Assembly: GCA_964548365.1 (NCBI GenBank)
Contig: CAZJRD010000006.1
Location: 1 to 64,000 of the forward strand
DNA from: B46-G9 sp964548365
Lineage (GTDB): Bacteria; Desulfobacterota; DSM-4660; Desulfatiglandales; Desulfatiglandaceae
Reading direction: 5' to 3'
DNA length: 64,000 bases
Made by a program: the position numbers and the translations under genes. Positions 25,931 through 33,843 of this stretch are shown here, in pieces (the stretch's first letter is position 1; every line of letters begins with the position of its first letter). The notes beneath the pieces were generated by a model. The model had not been told where the DNA came from and did no database searches. It saw only the letters and a program-made list of their open reading frames with translations.

Positions 25931-28216
25931 CTACCTGCCTCCTTGATTCTTCTCTTCAATGGCCTTGAGGATCTTTTCCGGGGTCATGGGAAAATCCGTG
26001 AGGGTCACGCCAATGGCATTGCTTATTGCAGCGGCATAGGCCTGAGCCGCGCTCATGGCTATGGACATGCCCGCTTCCTTGGCACCATACGGCCCCGCCG
26101 GATCCAGGGATTCCACGATGATGTTGTTAATCCTGGGCATATCGCAGGCAAGGGGGACCTTGTATTCCAGTTGCGTGGGATTCAGGCATCTCCCCCCGTC
26201 CCAAAAGTGGTGCTCGGTCAGCATACCACCCTGCCCTCCCATGGCCACGCTGCCTTCAAATTGTCCCTCCACCAGCATGGGATTCAGGGCAAAGCCGCAA
26301 TCCTGGGCCGCCGTGACCTCCAAGGCCTTGACCATGCCTGTTTCCGGGTCCACCTCGACCTCGGCTATGGTAGCCCCGAACGAAAATGCCTCCGAGAGCT
26401 GGCCCTTGGGATTCTTCACCCATTCCCTGGTGTGATCGACCTTTGGCGCGTAGTGTCCTTCTCCTGAGACCGGCATCCCCTGAATAAGTCCCATCCGGAC
26501 AGCCTTCTTGAGCGGGATGAAACGATCCGGGCTCCCGGCAACAGATATCTTCTTGTCCTTTAGCATGAGATCGCGCGGGTTTGCCTCGAGCGCTTTTGCC
26601 GCAATATCAAAGAGCTTGTTTCGGGCATCAACAGCGGCCAGCCTGGCGGCGTTTCCCCCGGCAAAGGTGGTCACCATGGAATAGGAACCGGGGTCATTCG
26701 GAGTCACCTCGGTATCCGCCGTGATCAGCATCACTTCAGCCATGGAAAGGCCCAGTTCTTCGGCAACCACCTGGACGAGCATATTATCATTGCCCTGGCC
26801 GTTGTCCACCACACCTGAAATCAAGGTAACCCCGCCGTCTTCATTGAATTTTATGATGGCCTGGGATCCTCCCCTGATGCCAAGAGGAAACCCGGTCTGG
26901 ACCGAGTTTATGCCGATGCCGATGCCCCTCCACGGTGGGAGGTTCCCGTATTTTTCTTTCCACCCGGACTTTAGAGCAGCCTTTTCAATGCACTCGGTCA
27001 GGCCGCAGGAAGAGACGTAACTCCCGGTGGGCGTGTATTCCCCTGCCTGCCTGGCATTTCGGAGTCGCATCGTCACCGGATCAATGCCCAGTTCTTCGCC
27101 CATCATATCCAGTTGCAGGTCTATTCCGCAGGCAAAGGAGCGGCCGTGCATCCGGATCATGCCCCTGATGGGTTTGTTCGTGAAGATTCTGTATCCGTTG
27201 TACCTCACATTCTCCATCCTGTACGCCTGCTCCATACACAGGAATGGCACTGAGGTGGCAATAGGGCCTGTGGAGGAATATGCCCCTCCGTCCATGTAAC
27301 AGGTGATGTCCCGAGCAAGGACCTTCCCCTCCCGGTCTACGCCTGTTTTTATGGTGGTGATAAGGGCATGGCCCATGCGGACATTGACCGCATTTTCCTC
27401 TCTCGTATAAACGATCTTTACGGGTCGGCCGGACTTTCTTGAAAGAAGGGCACAGATGTAGTCGGCTGGCGAGATCTCGGATCTCCCCCCGAAGGCCCCC
27501 CCAATGGCAATCTTCCGCACCTTAACCTTGTGGAGCGGCATCTGGAGGGCGTTTGACAGGGGCTTTGATTTCATGTGGGGCCCGGCATTGGGCATCCATA
27601 TCTCCAGGTTGCCGTCGTCATCAAAACGGGCTACAACGGCATAGGGTTCACCCATAAAATAGTCGTCTTCAGCAGCGGTAAAGGTATCTTCACGGATCAG
27701 GGAGGACTCCTTGAAGCCCTTTTCTATATCACCCACGTCGATATTGACGTGCACGTTTACATTATTGGGGTAATCCTCGTGTATCCACGGGCCCTCCGAT
27801 GCCATTGCCTCAATGGGGTCATACACCGCGGGAAGCTCTTCAAGGTCCACGTCAATCAGGTCCAGCGCCTCAAGCGCGGTCTCTTCATCCACCGCCGCCA
27901 CAGCCGCTATCTCCTCTCCGAAATACCGCACCCTGTCCCTGGGAAGAAAATCCATGTCCTGGGTGTAGCGGAACACTCCCCACTTGACTCCGCCGGTATC
28001 CTGCCCCGTGACAACGGCCTTCACCCCTTTGAGCCGTTCCGCCCGTGAGGTATCAATATGCAGTATCCGTGCATGGGCCAGGGAGCTCCGTTTGATCTTG
28101 CCCACCAGCATTCGTGGGAGCTTCAGGTCCGCGGCAAACTGCACTTCTCCTGTCACTCTTGAAAGGGAATCGACCCTCGGGACCCGTTTCCCGATCAGGG
28201 AAAAACCTTTTTCCAT
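25931..28216 (-). CDS. Molybdenum hydroxylase, large (Mo-binding) subunit, HCR-type
   Basis: A 761-residue subunit of the xanthine dehydrogenase family (CoxL/HcrA type). The N-terminal domain (about 1-120) begins RVPRVDSLSRVTGEVQFAAD. Mo-cofactor binding motifs include GGAFGGRSE and QGNDNMLVQVVAEELG. Near the C-terminus GPYGAKEAGMS replaces the usual ...GE at the catalytic Glu position, putting Met at about residue 717. It starts three bases after the small subunit's stop. With the four-Cys loop of the FAD subunit, the enzyme resembles 4-hydroxybenzoyl-CoA reductase and may act on an aromatic CoA ester or a related ring compound. The substrate is inference. Confidence 0.88.
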   Translation of the reverse strand: MEKGFSLIGKRVPRVDSLSRVTGEVQFAADLKLPRMLVGKIKRSSLAHARILHIDTSRAERLKGVKAVVTGQDTGGVKWGVFRYTQDMDFLPRDRVRYFGEEIAAVAAVDEETALEALDLIDVDLEELPAVYDPIEAMASEGPWIHEDYPNNVNVHVNIDVGDIEKGFKESSLIREDTFTAAEDDYFMGEPYAVVARFDDDGNLEIWMPNAGPHMKSKPLSNALQMPLHKVKVRKIAIGGAFGGRSEISPADYICALLSRKSGRPVKIVYTREENAVNVRMGHALITTIKTGVDREGKVLARDITCYMDGGAYSSTGPIATSVPFLCMEQAYRMENVRYNGYRIFTNKPIRGMIRMHGRSFACGIDLQLDMMGEELGIDPVTMRLRNARQAGEYTPTGSYVSSCGLTECIEKAALKSGWKEKYGNLPPWRGIGIGINSVQTGFPLGIRGGSQAIIKFNEDGGVTLISGVVDNGQGNDNMLVQVVAEELGLSMAEVMLITADTEVTPNDPGSYSMVTTFAGGNAARLAAVDARNKLFDIAAKALEANPRDLMLKDKKISVAGSPDRFIPLKKAVRMGLIQGMPVSGEGHYAPKVDHTREWVKNPKGQLSEAFSFGATIAEVEVDPETGMVKALEVTAAQDCGFALNPMLVEGQFEGSVAMGGQGGMLTEHHFWDGGRCLNPTQLEYKVPLACDMPRINNIIVESLDPAGPYGAKEAGMSIAMSAAQAYAAAISNAIGVTLTDFPMTPEKILKAIEEKNQGGR

Positions 28217-28218
28217 TC

Positions 28219-28710
28219 TTAACTCCCGGTAGCATTCCGGCCGGAGCCCGTAGTGACGGCCGTCACCGCCTCAACAATCTTCGCATAGCCGGTGCATCTG
28301 CATATATTTCCACTTATCCCTCGGCGGATTTCTTCTTCGTTCGGCGTGGGGTTTCTTTTCAGCAATCCCTTGACGGACATGAGCATTCCCGGAGTGCAGA
28401 ATCCGCACTGAACCGCACCGTGATCAATGAAGGACTGCTGTATTGGATCCGGCCTCCCTTGCTCTCCCAGACCCTCCACGGTCGTTATTTCACGACCCTC
28501 CATCTCCAGGGCCAGGGTGAGGCAACTCCTCAACGGGACCCCGTCACACAATACGGTGCATGATCCACACACCCCTTCTCCGCAGCTCTCCTTAGTACCG
28601 GTAAGCTCCAGTTCTTCCCGCAGGACCTCGAGCAGGGTCCTGTTGGGCGAAATATACAGCTCGACTTCCTCGCCGTTTACCGCAAAGGACAATGGTACCT
28701 TCTTTTTCAT
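28219..28710 (-). CDS. Molybdenum hydroxylase, 2x[2Fe-2S] small subunit
   Basis: A 163-residue ferredoxin subunit (CoxS/HcrC type). The plant-type [2Fe-2S] ligands are in CGEGVCGSCTVLCDG. The C-terminal four-helix domain holds the second cluster in CGFCTPGML and CRCTGY. AAGGA lies seven bases before the ATG. It passes electrons between the Mo subunit and the FAD subunit; it is the middle gene of the operon. Confidence 0.93.
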   Translation of the reverse strand: MKKKVPLSFAVNGEEVELYISPNRTLLEVLREELELTGTKESCGEGVCGSCTVLCDGVPLRSCLTLALEMEGREITTVEGLGEQGRPDPIQQSFIDHGAVQCGFCTPGMLMSVKGLLKRNPTPNEEEIRRGISGNICRCTGYAKIVEAVTAVTTGSGRNATGS

Positions 28711-28783
28711 AACATATTCCTTCCCCAGTGTTCTATTGAACCAGGGATATGATCCCCGTTTCCTTCTTTCTTCACCACCCGCA

Positions 28784-29785
28784 TCAGCCTGTTGCTACTA
28801 CAATGGCCTCTTTTAATGCTCTTCTCACCAGGATACGGATCATCTTTTGCCTGTATTCCAGGCAGGACCCCAGATTCTCAACCATAAAGGCGGACGCATG
28901 TTTTTTCGCTAGATCCGAAGTGGCCTCGATGGCCTCGTCATCGTTAAAGGGCTTCCCATAAAGGGTTGCAGCAGCCTCTTTCAAAAGCAGGGGTGCTGCA
29001 CCTGCTCCGCCCACGGAAATCCTGACCTCCTCAAATTGTCCATCCATTACCCTGACTGACACTGCGGCCGATACGAGGGCGAAATCAATTGCCGAGCGGT
29101 ATGATATCTTTTGAAAGCTGCTCCCCGCCCCTTCTCCGGGCATTGGTACACGTATCTCCAGCACGAGTTCGTCGGGCTCAATGGCAAAAGGACTCTCCCC
29201 CTTCCCGGTAAAAAACTCCTCCACGAGGAGCACCCTTTCCCCCCTGCTCGAAGCCAGAACCACCTCACAGCTCAGCGCCATCAGGGCGCAGGCCCCGTCG
29301 GACAGGTTGGCCGAGCGGCACCGGTCACTGTTTTCCTCAGCGTAGCAGGTCTGGCCGTTGTCCTTGTGGCACGGAGTCCTGCCGGAGCGCCAGAATTGGG
29401 ATTGATTGTAGAACAGGCACCGCGTATTTAAACAGAGGTTTCCCCCAATTGTCCCACGAAAGTGCTGGATTGACGGGGCTCCAATCTTTCCCATGGCTTG
29501 TCTCAGGGCAGGCAGATGCTTTCCAACTCTTTCGCTTTCGAGCACCTCAACCAGGGGCGTCATGGCACCAATGACGATCTCACCATTTTCTTCTTTTATG
29601 TCTCTCAGGCCCTCCAGGTTTTTCAGGCTTACCACCAAGCGCGGCTTCACAAGTCGCTGTTTCATGCGGACCAGCAGGTCTGTGCCGCCCGCCAGCAGCA
29701 CAGCTTCGACGCCATGGGAAGCCAGGCAATCCAAGGCCTCCTGGAGATTTCCTGGAGCAACGTATTCAAATTCTGGAATAATCAC
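28784..29785 (-). CDS. Molybdenum hydroxylase, FAD subunit with extra [4Fe-4S] loop
   Basis: A 333-residue FAD-binding subunit (CoxM/HcrB type). The FAD motif is AGGTDLLVRMK, with GTIGGNLCL in the second FAD loop. After it comes an insertion with cysteines at about 123, 139, 147 and 156 (CLFYNQ, CHKD, CYAEE, CRSAN). Their 16/8/9 spacing matches, from memory, the loop that holds the extra [4Fe-4S] cluster in 4-hydroxybenzoyl-CoA reductase; ordinary xanthine dehydrogenases lack it. The GTG start at 29785 is preferred because AAGGA precedes it and the family begins there. First gene of the operon. Confidence 0.9.
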   Translation of the reverse strand: MIIPEFEYVAPGNLQEALDCLASHGVEAVLLAGGTDLLVRMKQRLVKPRLVVSLKNLEGLRDIKEENGEIVIGAMTPLVEVLESERVGKHLPALRQAMGKIGAPSIQHFRGTIGGNLCLNTRCLFYNQSQFWRSGRTPCHKDNGQTCYAEENSDRCRSANLSDGACALMALSCEVVLASSRGERVLLVEEFFTGKGESPFAIEPDELVLEIRVPMPGEGAGSSFQKISYRSAIDFALVSAAVSVRVMDGQFEEVRISVGGAGAAPLLLKEAAATLYGKPFNDDEAIEATSDLAKKHASAFMVENLGSCLEYRQKMIRILVRRALKEAIVVATG

Positions 29786-30008
29786 TTTGATAATCCTTCG
29801 GCTGTCATAGAAACCCACAGGGCCTCTGTTTTTTCCGGATCCCGCTCAAAGAGGCCCCCATGTCCTCCCTCCCGGGTAGTTATCTACGATATCACAATGG
29901 TCTTGCAGATCAAGCAAAATCCTGCCACTTCTTGCCTATTGACACACAGTGTCCTCACCAGAAATCGAGATATCAGGTGCCTTGCTTGACGCGCCCCACG
30001 GGAATCAT

Positions 30009-30548
30009 TCATTGCCGGGGCAAATGTCTGGTTCTCTCAAAGTCCTCCGGTTTATAACCTTGACTCCTCAAGATATCTTTAACCGCAATCCATTCTTCAT
30101 TCGAAAGTTCCGGCCTCCGCCCCAGTATCCAACCATATTTTCTGCTTGGGACCCCCACAATGGCATATTGATATTCCCTGTCGAGACCGACGATCCAGTA
30201 ATCACCCCAGAAGAGATGCACCCCCAAAAACCTGACAAAGCTCACCTTCAACTTTGCGTCGGTCACGGGATCACTCACTTTTGCGATACCTTTGGCGACC
30301 ATGCGTTTTCCCTCGTCGTCCAGACACGAATTTACCACCAAGACAGTGCCGTCTTTCTGCAGTTTGTATTCAGCGGTGATGTCTCCAGCACATTTCTTCT
30401 GAAAACGGTTGGGGATCTTTGCTATTTCATACCATTTGCCCATGTACCTGTTGAGGTCCACAGAGGCTACTGCCTGAGGTGCGTCCGTCATATTCCCTCC
30501 GCATGCGGATGATAGGATCAGAACGGTAAAGGCTAAATGAAAGCCCAT
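30009..30548 (-). CDS. blc: Outer-membrane-type lipocalin (Blc-like)
   Basis: A 179-residue bacterial lipocalin. A short signal peptide ends in an imperfect lipobox (LSSACGGN), so it may be a lipoprotein. The lipocalin signature GKWYEIAKIPNRF is at about 37-49, with later family motifs (YWIVGLDREYQYAIVGVP; GWILGRRP). Blc-type proteins bind fatty acids or lysophospholipids and respond to envelope stress. The start overlaps the photolyase 3' end by 16 bases. Pairing of lipocalin and photolyase genes is common in bacteria. Confidence 0.88.
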   Translation of the reverse strand: MGFHLAFTVLILSSACGGNMTDAPQAVASVDLNRYMGKWYEIAKIPNRFQKKCAGDITAEYKLQKDGTVLVVNSCLDDEGKRMVAKGIAKVSDPVTDAKLKVSFVRFLGVHLFWGDYWIVGLDREYQYAIVGVPSRKYGWILGRRPELSNEEWIAVKDILRSQGYKPEDFERTRHLPRQ

Positions 30549-32038
30549 TTTTCGAGATATTCCTTTATGTGCACCTTGCGCACCGTGCTCTCGGATGTCA
30601 TGTAGCGGACCTTCCCGAAGATAGGGCGCTCCGGTCCCCAGGCCCTGTCGTGTCGACCGAGCACCCAGAAAATGCCTGTATAGGAGTTGGGGTCCCTTCC
30701 GTCGAGTGCGTAACGGTTGTTCAACCATTCCATGATCCGCAATGCCTCTTTGGGAGTAGGTGTCCAATGCAGGATCTTTTTGCCCCAGAGCATGCGCAGG
30801 TAGTTGTGGATCCTTCCTTCCACGAGGAGCTGTCTCTGGGCCGCGTTCCACACCGGGTCATGAGTGCGGGCTGCCTCGAACTCCTTCAGCGTGTAAAGGC
30901 GAGGCCGCGGGTCTCCCTCATGTTCCAAGAGCGTCTTCACGGCCCATGAAGGCAGGGAGTCGTACTTATGATAGTCGGATTGTTTCTGGCTGAACTGGTA
31001 CCCGAGTTCCCGCCATGTGACCAGTTGATCCAGGAATGGTTCTGCATGTTCGTCAAGCCCCCACCAACCTTGCCGCTGTCCTTTGGCCTCCTCTTTGAGG
31101 CTTGAAGGACTCCAGCCCTGCCGTTTCAGAACGCTGTTGACAATTTCATGTGAGGAGATGTGACCGAAGTGCAGATAAGGGGAGAGCCCGCTTTCGGCCG
31201 CCCGGTCAGGGTGGTTGCGGTCTGTTTTGTAATAGGGAAGCTTTCTCTCCAGGAACGATTTCAGGGCTGATCGAGCCACCTCGGTACCCCCGCGATAATC
31301 CACGGGCAATACCTGATGGTCTATGGGAAGCCCCTTTACAAAGGACTTTCCATCTTTCAGCTGGTCCGTAGACAGGGGCGGCCACCTCTCACCGATGCGC
31401 CTTGGCAAGGTGGAAAGCCTGGGAAGTCTCTGCCCGGCAAATGGCCGGGACTTCGGCCGCTGGTTCAGGAGCGGAGGAAGGTTCTTCTGCGTGAAACGCC
31501 TGAAGTGGTACGCAGAAAAAAAGACCTTTTCCGAGAGGCGGAGCGGAATAAGACCGTTGGCATCCACCTTTTCCATCCGCACCTTGACCCTCCCAGCGGC
31601 AGCCCGAATCATCGATGGGAGAAAAAAACAGGGAAAATCATCCCCTATAATCACACATGCATCCAGAGAGAGGGCCTCAAGCAGTCCCTTTCCTTCGCCC
31701 TTTTTTCTCTCAGCGTACGGGTAATAAAGGACCGGCTTCTCTGCCAGTTCGCGGGCATTGTCCGCCATCCCTTCCAGCACGAAGGCATGGAGCCTGTCGC
31801 TTGCCCACGGGTAGTCACAACGCAGCGGTTCCAGGACCACGACCGGTTTTCGGAGTTCCCTGGCCCACTCCACGGCCCGGTCAAGGGCAAAGTTCCAGCC
31901 TGGACGCCTGAAGGCCGTCATCCAGTAGAGGACAAATGCGCCTTGCCCGTTTACCGGGGCCTCATTACAGGGCGTTATTCGAAGTGCCGGGACCGAACTA
32001 TTCAGTGCCAAGGCTGTCCTTCCGTCGCCTTTGCCCAT
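30533..32038 (-). CDS. phr: Class II deoxyribodipyrimidine photolyase
   Basis: A 501-residue light-driven repair enzyme that reverses cyclobutane pyrimidine dimers using reduced FAD. The alpha/beta antenna domain covers about 1-190 and the helical FAD domain follows. The C-terminus carries the class II signature YTGIFWVLGRHDRAWGPERP, then FGKVRYM, and LRMLWGKKILHW lies just before. The ATG at 32038 overlaps the upstream TGA (TGATG), so it is coupled to the PNPOx-like gene; an in-frame TTG just upstream is less likely. A light-repair gene suggests a habitat with at least periodic light or surface exposure. Confidence 0.92.
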   Translation of the reverse strand: MGKGDGRTALALNSSVPALRITPCNEAPVNGQGAFVLYWMTAFRRPGWNFALDRAVEWARELRKPVVVLEPLRCDYPWASDRLHAFVLEGMADNARELAEKPVLYYPYAERKKGEGKGLLEALSLDACVIIGDDFPCFFLPSMIRAAAGRVKVRMEKVDANGLIPLRLSEKVFFSAYHFRRFTQKNLPPLLNQRPKSRPFAGQRLPRLSTLPRRIGERWPPLSTDQLKDGKSFVKGLPIDHQVLPVDYRGGTEVARSALKSFLERKLPYYKTDRNHPDRAAESGLSPYLHFGHISSHEIVNSVLKRQGWSPSSLKEEAKGQRQGWWGLDEHAEPFLDQLVTWRELGYQFSQKQSDYHKYDSLPSWAVKTLLEHEGDPRPRLYTLKEFEAARTHDPVWNAAQRQLLVEGRIHNYLRMLWGKKILHWTPTPKEALRIMEWLNNRYALDGRDPNSYTGIFWVLGRHDRAWGPERPIFGKVRYMTSESTVRKVHIKEYLEKWAFI

Positions 32039-32427
32039 CAAACCGAGGGCTCTTCCCCTGCTCCGATAAGCGGCAACTCCTTGTCCACTTTGAAAGAAAC
32101 CAGGAACCTCGCACCCTTTTTCTCGTTTTGATATTGTCTCCGGGCGAGGGTTTGGATAAGTTCGCTGTTTTCCTCTTCCTTCAGCTTCGTGAGATGAAGG
32201 CGCTTCCCCTTGTACCCCTGCCCCTCTTCCACGAAAAGGTAGGCGGCATGGGGGTTGGACTGGAGATTGTGGTGGGTGAGGCGGTCCCGCATGATAAAAG
32301 CTAGTGAGCCCTCCTCCAAGAAATGGGGCCTGGAATAGACCGCCATGTTGACCTTGCCTTCCCTGTCTGCTGTGGCAATGACGCCCACTCCCCTTGTCGT
32401 CTCAAAATAGTCTTTCAATGCCTCCAT
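32038..32427 (-). CDS. PNPOx-like flavin-binding protein
   Basis: A 129-residue split-barrel protein (GVGVIATADREGKVNMAVYS; HHNLQSNPHAAYLFVEE). A strong AAGGAGG seven bases upstream fixes the start at 32427, although the frame is open up to the serB stop. It is translationally coupled to photolyase. It is the intact relative of the fragment at 25759-25917. The role is unknown; FMN-dependent detoxification or general stress functions are usual guesses. Confidence 0.87.
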   Translation of the reverse strand: MEALKDYFETTRGVGVIATADREGKVNMAVYSRPHFLEEGSLAFIMRDRLTHHNLQSNPHAAYLFVEEGQGYKGKRLHLTKLKEEENSELIQTLARRQYQNEKKGARFLVSFKVDKELPLIGAGEEPSV

Positions 32428-32495
32428 GTTTTTCCTCCTTCTGTCTTTATGAGGTGTCATATTTATGGAACCCGCTGGTTCATGGATTGAACTCA

Positions 32496-33734
32496 TCAAC
32501 CATCAAGGCCCATCCGGATCCACGCTTCTGACGGGGTGCAACTCAGGACCTCAGCGATATCTTCTTCTGTGATGCCCAGGAAATGGAAAAGGTGGGTCAT
32601 CCGCGCCCTTCCAATGCTCGCGTCAGCCACCTGGTCAAGTCTTGGTTTCGCGTTATACGCGATGCCCAGTCCGGCTTGTGAAAGCATGGGCGCATCGTTT
32701 GCCCCGTCACCCACTGCGATTGTCTGGTCCATCAGAATACCTTCGTCGCACGCCGTTTGAGAAAGAATCCGGGCCTTTTCTTCCGCATCCACGATCTTTC
32801 CCGTCACCCTTCCGGTCAGGGCCCCATCCGACACTTCCAGGCGATTCGCAAAGGCATAATCCAGATGTAATTCTTCTTTGAGGTGCTCTGTAAAAAAATC
32901 AAACCCCCCACTGATAATGCCAATCTTAAATCCCAGCCGTCGAAGCACTGCAATCAATTCTTCAACGCCCGGAGAAAGGGGAAGATTATCCCTGATCCCT
33001 TCAAGCTCCCTGATGCTCAGTCCCGTGAGCAATGCCACACGCTCAATGAGGGCAGCCTCAAAATCAAGTACGCCGTGCATGGCCCGGGAAGTGATCTCCT
33101 TGACCTGTTCATATACCCCTGCCCGCACGGCCATCTGGTCGATAGTCTCCATTTCCAACAGAGTGCTGTCAACATCGAAAATAATCATACGTTTTCTTTT
33201 CCGGTATGCCTCCATCCGCTGGAGTGCCAGGTCCGCACTCAGTTCCCGGCTCTTTATCATGATTCTTTTTTTCAGCCCCGGAATGTCGGGAACATTTCGA
33301 ACGTCGATCACTACGTTCATAGAGAAAGCCTGGTGATGTCTCTGGGTTTTCATTGAATCTATGGAAGCGCCTTCTTCCATGAAAACTCGAGCCAGAGCCT
33401 TCATGTGGGAAATATCACCAAAGTGAGTGAGCAGATATTGATCCCGATAAACCCAACCAGCTGCCATCTCCGGCGTGTAAAAGTGAAAACAGGCGTCCAG
33501 GTGCACGGAATCGGTCCATGAAAGGAAAGCTTCTTTCAGGGCCTGCTCCGAGTCAGGACTTTGCAAGGGCTCCAACACGGCGCAGCATGAAAAGGCTTCA
33601 CCCGAGCGAGTCTGTTCCAGGTGATGAATGGTTGCCCGGTGTTGTGCGAGGATATCAAGAAAGCCTGTAACCCAGCCAGCATGCTCCCTGCCCGAAAATT
33701 CAATAGAAACCATGCTCTCCTTTTGTTCTGCCAT
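32496..33734 (-). CDS. serB: Phosphoserine phosphatase with N-terminal ACT domains
   Basis: A 412-residue HAD-family enzyme for the last step of serine synthesis. The N-terminal 185 residues form two ACT-like regulatory domains (SIEFSGREHAGWVTGFLDIL at the start). The catalytic domain shows motif I FDVDSTLLE, motif II IISGGFD, and motif III/IV VGDGANDAPML. AGAGGAA lies before the ATG. It is followed by the PNPOx-like gene. The duplicated ACT form is typical of mycobacterial and deltaproteobacterial SerB2-like enzymes, which are serine-feedback-inhibited. Confidence 0.92.
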   Translation of the reverse strand: MAEQKESMVSIEFSGREHAGWVTGFLDILAQHRATIHHLEQTRSGEAFSCCAVLEPLQSPDSEQALKEAFLSWTDSVHLDACFHFYTPEMAAGWVYRDQYLLTHFGDISHMKALARVFMEEGASIDSMKTQRHHQAFSMNVVIDVRNVPDIPGLKKRIMIKSRELSADLALQRMEAYRKRKRMIIFDVDSTLLEMETIDQMAVRAGVYEQVKEITSRAMHGVLDFEAALIERVALLTGLSIRELEGIRDNLPLSPGVEELIAVLRRLGFKIGIISGGFDFFTEHLKEELHLDYAFANRLEVSDGALTGRVTGKIVDAEEKARILSQTACDEGILMDQTIAVGDGANDAPMLSQAGLGIAYNAKPRLDQVADASIGRARMTHLFHFLGITEEDIAEVLSCTPSEAWIRMGLDG

Positions 33735-33843
33735 TCTATTCCTCTAACGGGCGCATTCGGCAGCAGGGGAAAAAAGACTCCGCCGGTCAAAGGTTCTGAA
33801 CCCTTGATATGTCATGGTCCCGAGATATATGGAGGGCATGGTC

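Noticed and set aside
29912..29927. Sigma-54-like promoter (TGGCAG...TTGCTT on the minus strand) upstream of the molybdenum hydroxylase operon
   Set aside because: The GG and GC doublets are nine bases apart; sigma-54 promoters need ten, and the sixth position is also wrong.
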